From Methanobacterium sp. (GTDB taxonomy: Archaea; Methanobacteriota; Methanobacteria; Methanobacteriales; Methanobacteriaceae), in assembly GCA_003164415.1 (NCBI GenBank), contig PLTK01000190.1, positions 1 to 10,253 on the forward strand: a stretch of 10,253 nucleotides of DNA. Direction: 5' to 3'. Shown here piece by piece: positions 5,771-10,253 of the stretch (within the stretch, counting starts at the first letter, position 1; each line of letters begins with the position of its first letter). Under the pieces are notes generated by a model that had not been told where the DNA came from, did not search any database, and worked only from the letters and a program-made list of their open reading frames with translations. The position numbers and the translations under genes were made by a program.

Positions 5771-6202
5771 GTGAGTGTAGAAGAAAATATGAAGTTAATG
5801 AAAACTTTAGATGATGCTTGGAATTCCCAAGATTGGGACACATTCAACGAGAGACACAACGAGGAAGTAGAGGTGTACTGGCCAGGTCAACCAGAACCAA
5901 CAAAAGGTGGTCATGAACATCATCTAGAATCAGTAGAGTTTTTTAAAACATTTCCAGATAATCATGTAGGAAATGACCCATACACCGTACTTTTCGGTCA
6001 AGATGACTGGACATGTTCCGTTGCAATATTCACCGGTACAATGAAAGGTCCAATGAAAACTGCAGAAGGAGAAATTCCGCCAACAAATAAAAAATTTAAA
6101 GTAAAATTTTGCACTGTAGCCCACTGGAAGGATGGTAAAATCGTCGAAGAAAATCTCTTCTACGACCAAATAGGCTTAATGAAACAAATAGGACTTATGT
6201 AA
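5771..6202 (+). CDS. SnoaL-like / NTF2-like ester cyclase family protein, 143 aa
   Basis: Small cytoplasmic alpha+beta-barrel protein of the SnoaL/NTF2 superfamily. The N-terminal helix ENMKLMKTLDDAWNSQDWDTFNERHNEEVEVYWPG is the typical opening: a helix, then the first strand with an aromatic residue. Later come FFKTFPDNH in the position of the family's FPD(x)H helix, VAIFTGTMKGPM, and PPTNKKFKVKFCTVAHWKDGKIVEENLFYD, which are the long paired strands of the barrel. The end, QIGLMKQIGLM, matches the usual LGL-type tail of ester-cyclase-annotated members. The start is GTG, fixed by a perfect ribosome site. It is followed 26 bp later by the CDGSH gene and is very likely co-transcribed with it. 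In this superfamily the pocket evolves freely: members may be cyclases, isomerases or only ligand binders, so the reaction is not known. Codons look adapted (many GAC, GAA, ACC), consistent with good expression. Confidence 0.85.
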   Translation: MSVEENMKLMKTLDDAWNSQDWDTFNERHNEEVEVYWPGQPEPTKGGHEHHLESVEFFKTFPDNHVGNDPYTVLFGQDDWTCSVAIFTGTMKGPMKTAEGEIPPTNKKFKVKFCTVAHWKDGKIVEENLFYDQIGLMKQIGLM

Positions 6203-6228
6203 AAACTACAATTTAGGAGCACTCAACA

Positions 6229-6936
6229 TTGACAGAAAATAATAAAAAAATCATTAAAATAATAAAAAATGGTCCCTATTTAGTTTCCAGTAAAATTCCC
6301 CTATTAAAACTTAAGATCAAAACTGATGAAGATGGATTTCCATACGAATGGGTTGAAGAAAAAAAATATCCAGATCAAGAAGAATATGCACTTTGTAGAT
6401 GTGGACATTCCCAGAATAAACCTTATTGTGATGGAACCCATGAGAAAGTAGGTTTCGTTGGTACTGAAACAACAAGTAAAGAACTATATTTGGCCGGTGC
6501 TGTTAAAGTTGAAGGTCCGGATCTTCTACTAACAGATAATTATGGATTATGTGATCATGCGGGTTTCTGTAACCGTGCAGGAGGAATTACAGAAAATGTA
6601 ATGCATTCAGATAGTCCTGAAGCTAAAAATAGAGCAATTCAAATTGCTTCAAACTGTAATTCAGGTAGATTTGTAGTTTATAATAAAGAAACTGGAAATC
6701 CTATTGAACCAGACTTTGAACCTTCTATAGCAGTTACAGAAGAACCAGATAAAGGTGTGAGTGGTCCCCTATGGGTTCGAGGAGGAATTCAAATAGAATC
6801 ATCCGATGGCACTGTTTACGAGATTCGTAATCGGGCTACATTGTGTCGTTGTGGTAAATCATCCAATAAACCCTATTGTGATGGGACACACATTATGACA
6901 GATTTTAATGATGGAGATGAATCCCTTAAAAAATAA
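6229..6936 (+). CDS. Double CDGSH iron-sulfur protein with central divergent ferredoxin-like domain, 235 aa
   Basis: Iron-sulfur protein. Two near-identical CDGSH motifs are present: C56, C58, C67, H71 (CRCGHSQNKPYCDGTH) and C206, C208, C217, H221 (CRCGKSSNKPYCDGTH). In this family three Cys and one His hold a redox-active [2Fe-2S] cluster. Between them, about 88-165, is a segment with GLCDHAGFCNRAGG (C108, C114) and SNCNSGR (C143). It resembles the divergent 4Fe-4S mono-cluster / Fer4_19-like domain often linked to CDGSH in prokaryotes; I see only three cysteines plus nearby H110 there. No membrane anchor is present, unlike mitochondrial mitoNEET. The start is TTG, supported by AGGAG at 6215-6219 with 9-nt spacing. 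It is the second gene of the operon with the SnoaL-like gene. Likely electron transfer or cluster handling; the substrate or partner is unknown. The ends of the two CDGSH halves suggest internal duplication. Confidence 0.92.
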   Translation: MTENNKKIIKIIKNGPYLVSSKIPLLKLKIKTDEDGFPYEWVEEKKYPDQEEYALCRCGHSQNKPYCDGTHEKVGFVGTETTSKELYLAGAVKVEGPDLLLTDNYGLCDHAGFCNRAGGITENVMHSDSPEAKNRAIQIASNCNSGRFVVYNKETGNPIEPDFEPSIAVTEEPDKGVSGPLWVRGGIQIESSDGTVYEIRNRATLCRCGKSSNKPYCDGTHIMTDFNDGDESLKK

Positions 6937-7019
6937 TTTAAAGGATTCATAAATTCATTTTTCGATAAAAACGAATAATTAGATATATTGGTGATTTTTG
7001 GCAGATGTATGTAACTCAA

Positions 7020-7135
7020 TCAGTTACAAAATTCAGAAACAGCATCAGCATTATTGATATTCAAGTATTTTAGAAGCTCAAATAGTTTAAAAAATTCCAT
7101 CTCTATCTTTTTGCCATTTCATAAATATTTGCATC
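7020..7135 (-). pseudogene. Possible short coding relic on the minus strand
   Basis: On the minus strand, 7135 to about 7109 reads DANIYEMAK. After a one-base slip in a short A-run it continues as KIEMEFFKLFELLKYLNINNADAVSEFCN, ending in TGA (complement of 7020-7022). The joined peptide has a protein-like, amphipathic helical pattern that is unusual for spacer DNA here. An ATG at 7098-7100 (complement) would give a 26-codon piece, but there is no Shine-Dalgarno. It is the C-terminal scrap of an unknown gene or a chance pattern. The rest of the 6937-7348 spacer shows only short repeats. Confidence 0.25.
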
Positions 7136-7198
7136 TTCTCGTCAAATTATCATCAATTTTATAATTCAATTAATTAAAACTATACTTAGGACATTTCT

Positions 7199-7313
7199 TT
7201 TATTCACTCACGTTTATTCACTAATTAATTAGACAATAAAAGTAATATTTAAAGGTTTTATTTTTGAAATAAACCCATATCCGAATTCATATAATGTGTT
7301 TATAAACCCATAT
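7199..7313. repeat. Two pairs of short direct repeats in the kinase 3' spacer
   Basis: TTTATTCACT occurs at 7199-7208 and 7213-7222, 14 bp apart. ATAAACCCATAT occurs at 7269-7280 and 7302-7313, 33 bp apart (about three helix turns). The second pair is 12 of 12 identical. They lie between the stop of the CDGSH operon and the stop of the convergent 866-aa kinase, so a promoter role is unlikely. They may be footprints of past insertion or slippage, or chance in A/T-rich DNA. Confidence 0.35.
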
Positions 7314-7348
7314 TGAAAACCCTTTGTTTGAAATATAAATTTTTTGTA

Positions 7349-9949
7349 TTAAAATCTGTCTTTATATATCAGTTCTTTAAATATGATCGTGAATTTTGTT
7401 CCATTACTTCTATCAAATTCTATTTTACCATCAATCTGATCCGTTAAACTGTTAACAAGTTGCAGGCCAAGGGAATCTGTGTTGAAAAAATCTATATCTT
7501 CCGGAATACCTACTCCATTATCGCATATTGTTAGTTCGTAAAAATCATCTACAATTTTAAGTGAAACCTCTAACTTACCTTCACGTTGGTCTGGAAAAGC
7601 ATACTTCAAACAATTAGAAACTAACTCTGTTATGATGAGACCACATGGAACAGAAGTTTCAATATTCAATTTAACATCATCAATATCTAGAATTGGCTTT
7701 ATTCTACCCTTTTCAATACCATAGGAATAAAACAAGTCCCAGACAAGACTTTCTATATAATCTAAAAGATATATTTTGTTAAAGTTCTTGGATTTGTAGA
7801 GCTTCTCATGGATCATTGCAAGGGATTTTACTCTGTTTTGGCTCTCTTTTAAAACATTAACTGACTCTTCATCGTCCACATATCTAGTTTGAATACTGAG
7901 TAGGCTTGAAATAATCTGCATATTATTTTTCACCCGATGATGAATTTCTTGAAGTAGGATTTCCTTTTCATGTAATGAATCTTGAATTTCATTTTCATAT
8001 TTCTTAAGTTCGGTAATGTCACTAGCAATAATTAAAATATATGAAATAACATTATCCTTTTCTATGGAAATTAATCTCACATTTACCCATCTTAAATTAC
8101 CATTTTTATCTATTAACCTGGCTTCAAATGGTTTAACTTTATTTCCATCCAACAAATCAATAATTTTACCGATATGTTGCACCTTATCCTCTTCTAAAAT
8201 AATATCCAATTCATTTAAATGTTTTCCTATGAGTTTTTCTTTAGATAAACCCGTTATACTAATAGTTGCAGCATTTACATCCATTATAAAACGATCAATG
8301 TCTATGAGTATGGTGTAGTTTGGATCAGCTTCAAATAATGTTTTATATTTATCTTCACTTTCAATTAGGGACTTTTCTATAATTTTACGTTCAGTAATAT
8401 CTTGATTTACACCATGTAATCTGATTGTATTTCCATTATCATCTTTTTCTCCCCTGAACCATGTGTTAACCCAGAATACTTCCCCATTTGATCGTTTTAA
8501 CTTTCCCTCTATTTGTATTTGGAAATAGGGATCATCTGATTCCATTCCTTGAATAACGGCATCATTAAGTTTATCAATAAAATCAGGATGAGCATAGGTT
8601 TGAATAAAATCATCCATTTCTATTTGATAACTTCCTACATCATCAAACGTAATTCCGAGCATCATGTAGAATCTGGGATTAAAGCTGAATATACATTTTT
8701 TCACATCCAATTCCCAATTAGCCATTTTAGATATTGCCATTGCATATTCATTTTTCTGCATTATTTCCCTAATTTTTTTCTCAGATTCTTTACGTTCAGT
8801 TATATCTCTACTAACACCTAATATTTCATTTATGTCCCCATTTTCATCGATTAACAGTGTAGTTACAACTTCTGTTGGGACTATCCCACCATTTTTATGG
8901 ATTATATTCACATAATTTACCATCACTTGGGCAGATTTATCTCCGGTTTTTAAAAGATCGATACGTTGGTGTAAATTTTTAGAGATATCTTCAGGATAAT
9001 GGGTTTTTATAATATCTCGAATAGATTTTTTCATCAGATTTTTTTGAGTGTAGCCTGTTAGATGATAGGCTGATGGACTTATATAATTAAATTTCCAACT
9101 ATCAATTTCCATTATCCATATCACATCACCTGTATTTTCAGATATCAGTTGATAACGTGATTCACTTTTATTAAGAGCTATTTCAGCTTCAGTTTCTCGT
9201 GTAACATCCTTAACAAAACATTCGAGATATTCTATGTTAAAATTTTCATCTTTAACCGCCCTGAATGATAGATCAGCGGTCATTATGCTTCCATCTTTTT
9301 TATAAAACCTGTTTTTATATGAATGCCATTTATCATCTTTAAGAACATCATGTACAAAATTACGACGTTTTGTGCTATCTACATACAGTTTTTCGTTTAT
9401 GTTGGTCTTGTTCACTTGGGTTATCAGGTCTTCAGTTGAATCATATCCCCACATATTTGAGAGGGCTTTATTGACCATGTAGAATTTACCTTCAGTTGAA
9501 CTGTGGAATATTCCAATAGGCGAATTTTCAAATAAATTTTTAAAATGTTCTTTACTGTCTTCTAATTCCTTTTCAATCTTATTTTTGTTAAGTGCATTGT
9601 CGATGGTCCTGATCAGATCATTAGAGTCAAATGGTCTTATCAAATATGCATAGGGATCTGTTATTTTGGTTTTTTCAAAATTAAAATTTTCAGAATGGGC
9701 TGTTAAATATATTACAGGTATTTTATACCTTTTTTTAATAATTTCAGCAGTTTCTATCCCGTTTTTATCCACTTTCAAAATAAAGTCCATTAAGATGAGA
9801 TCTGGTTTGGATTTGGATATGTTTTTAAGTGCTTCTTCTCCAGTTGCAACAATTTCAGAAACATTGTATCCTGCGGATTCTAATATTTTTTTGATATCCA
9901 TAGCTTCTATGAAATCATCCTCAACCACCAAAATAACATTTTTAGACAT
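7349..9949 (-). CDS. Hybrid sensor: receiver, four PAS domains, HisKA_2 and HATPase_c, 866 aa
   Basis: Large soluble sensor kinase with no membrane segment. Order: receiver 1-122; PAS about 137-250; PAS about 265-385; PAS about 400-520 (with the PAC-type ending VNQDITERK); PAS about 532-650; HisKA_2 about 660-740; HATPase_c about 765-860. Receiver residues: D11/D12, phospho-acceptor D55, T83, but R105 in LIRPF where lysine is nearly invariant. H-box EIHHRVKNNMQ (H670/H671), N-box ELVSNCLKYAF (N779), G1 box DNGVGIPED (D810), G2 SLGLQLV. An N-terminal receiver on a kinase usually makes the kinase respond to an upstream phospho-signal. The R105 change could lock or weaken that switch. Residues 532-866 closely resemble the 482-aa kinase at 2518-3966, and the receiver resembles the lone response regulator at 1245. 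ATG 9949 has no Shine-Dalgarno; a TATA-like box at 9978-9985 predicts a leader of only a few bases, so the message may be almost leaderless. Sensed ligands are unknown; no haem- or flavin-binding residues were identified by eye. Confidence 0.93.
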   Translation of the reverse strand: MSKNVILVVEDDFIEAMDIKKILESAGYNVSEIVATGEEALKNISKSKPDLILMDFILKVDKNGIETAEIIKKRYKIPVIYLTAHSENFNFEKTKITDPYAYLIRPFDSNDLIRTIDNALNKNKIEKELEDSKEHFKNLFENSPIGIFHSSTEGKFYMVNKALSNMWGYDSTEDLITQVNKTNINEKLYVDSTKRRNFVHDVLKDDKWHSYKNRFYKKDGSIMTADLSFRAVKDENFNIEYLECFVKDVTRETEAEIALNKSESRYQLISENTGDVIWIMEIDSWKFNYISPSAYHLTGYTQKNLMKKSIRDIIKTHYPEDISKNLHQRIDLLKTGDKSAQVMVNYVNIIHKNGGIVPTEVVTTLLIDENGDINEILGVSRDITERKESEKKIREIMQKNEYAMAISKMANWELDVKKCIFSFNPRFYMMLGITFDDVGSYQIEMDDFIQTYAHPDFIDKLNDAVIQGMESDDPYFQIQIEGKLKRSNGEVFWVNTWFRGEKDDNGNTIRLHGVNQDITERKIIEKSLIESEDKYKTLFEADPNYTILIDIDRFIMDVNAATISITGLSKEKLIGKHLNELDIILEEDKVQHIGKIIDLLDGNKVKPFEARLIDKNGNLRWVNVRLISIEKDNVISYILIIASDITELKKYENEIQDSLHEKEILLQEIHHRVKNNMQIISSLLSIQTRYVDDEESVNVLKESQNRVKSLAMIHEKLYKSKNFNKIYLLDYIESLVWDLFYSYGIEKGRIKPILDIDDVKLNIETSVPCGLIITELVSNCLKYAFPDQREGKLEVSLKIVDDFYELTICDNGVGIPEDIDFFNTDSLGLQLVNSLTDQIDGKIEFDRSNGTKFTIIFKELIYKDRF

Positions 9950-9977
9950 AGTAATCTAATGTTTTGAGGGAAGTACA

Positions 9978-9985
9978 GTATATAA
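9978..9985 (-). promoter_or_regulatory. TATA-like box of the 866-aa kinase
   Basis: TTATATAC on the minus strand lies about 33 bp upstream of ATG 9949, which predicts initiation near 9957 and an almost leaderless transcript. This agrees with the missing Shine-Dalgarno site. Other A/T-rich boxes nearby could serve instead. Confidence 0.35.
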
Positions 9986-9988
9986 TTA

Positions 9989-10253
9989 TGTAACATATTT
10001 TCCATATTTTGTTGTATAATATTGTAACATTTTGGAAGTTTAATATTATTTTTAATTGGATTAAAATAATTTTATAAGTTAAAATTTTTATCTTAAAATA
10101 ATAAAAATATGTTGAAATTCCCCATTATTAGGGATATTTATAACATATAACTGATTTAAAAGTTTTAAATACAGAAATATGGGCTATAAACATATTTTCT
10201 TTGGATATTCCCCATGTTTGTAGTGTTGAGAGGATTGTAAAGAATTTAAGTAA
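9989..10253. other. Upstream spacer of the kinase, no secure gene
   Basis: This stretch is about 80 per cent A/T by eye. It holds a direct repeat TGTAACAT at 9989-9996 and 10023-10030, 34 bp apart and just upstream of the kinase TATA box, a possible activator or repressor site. ATTCCCCAT recurs at 10117-10125 and 10207-10215. At the right edge a plus-strand frame from TTG 10201 reads LDIPHVCSVERIVKNLS and is open at the window end. A TATA-like TTTTAAAT at 10163-10170 lies at a suitable distance. It may be the start of a gene that continues outside, but there is no ribosome site and the piece is too short to call. Confidence 0.3.

Noticed and set aside
5930..6169. Minus-strand open frame of 79 codons inside the SnoaL-like gene
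   Set aside because: Antisense shadow of a gene with a perfect ribosome site and clear family motifs.
7199..7313. CRISPR-like array from the repeated 10-mers and 12-mers
   Set aside because: Only two copies of each, repeats too short, and spacing irregular. No cas gene is present.
8016..9959. Plus-strand open frames of 90-100 codons opposite the large kinase
   Set aside because: They are complements of PAS, linker and receiver coding sequence, with no ribosome sites and no domain resemblance.
10201..10253. Partial gene starting with TTG at the right edge
   Set aside because: Only 17 codons are visible, with no ribosome site. It is kept as a note in the spacer entry, not called as a gene.

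Overview
The window looks like chromosomal DNA from an AT-rich methanogenic archaeon, most likely of the order Methanobacteriales (Methanobacterium-like). The evidence is a 69-residue HMf-type archaeal histone, a TrmB-family regulator, sensor kinases of the PAS / HisKA_2 / HATPase_c type, TATA-like boxes about 25 bp ahead of the expected transcription starts, and Shine-Dalgarno sites of the GGAGGTGA type that are used with ATG, GTG and TTG starts. The genus is an inference from protein character, not from a database match.

Layout. Positions 1-600 hold a strong inverted repeat (76-106) followed by the decayed N-terminal half of a tyrosine recombinase (integrase, 141-588). A small hypothetical gene on the minus strand follows (632-964). 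At 1245-1610 is a single-domain response regulator whose receiver residues are all intact but which has no ATG, GTG or TTG at the proper start: the expected start position reads ACG. A heavily decayed gene of unknown family, with fragments in all three plus-strand frames and several stops, fills 1694-2404. A PAS-PAS-HisKA_2-HATPase_c histidine kinase occupies 2518-3966. A minus-strand histone (4035-4244) and a previously uncalled 58-residue membrane protein (4428-4604, minus) come next.

The centre of the window is a divergent regulator/operon unit: a TrmB-family regulator (4859-5656, minus) faces a two-gene operon encoding a SnoaL/NTF2-like protein (5771-6202) and a protein with two CDGSH motifs and a central divergent ferredoxin-like cysteine cluster (6229-6936). 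Between them is a perfect 11-bp inverted repeat (5666-5696) that overlaps TATA-like sequences and is a good candidate operator. The last 2.6 kb (7349-9949, minus) encodes an 866-residue sensor with a receiver domain, four PAS-like domains, HisKA_2 and HATPase_c. Its receiver has arginine where the conserved lysine is expected.

How the parts relate. The 866-residue kinase and the 482-residue kinase are clear paralogues over the last PAS domain and the kinase core, and the stand-alone response regulator aligns without gaps with the receiver of the larger protein. The window therefore holds one fused and one split version of a similar signalling module, the split version separated by a decayed gene. 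The integrase relic and the other broken genes suggest that the left third is the residue of an old integration event. I see no RNA genes, CRISPR array or intact transposon.
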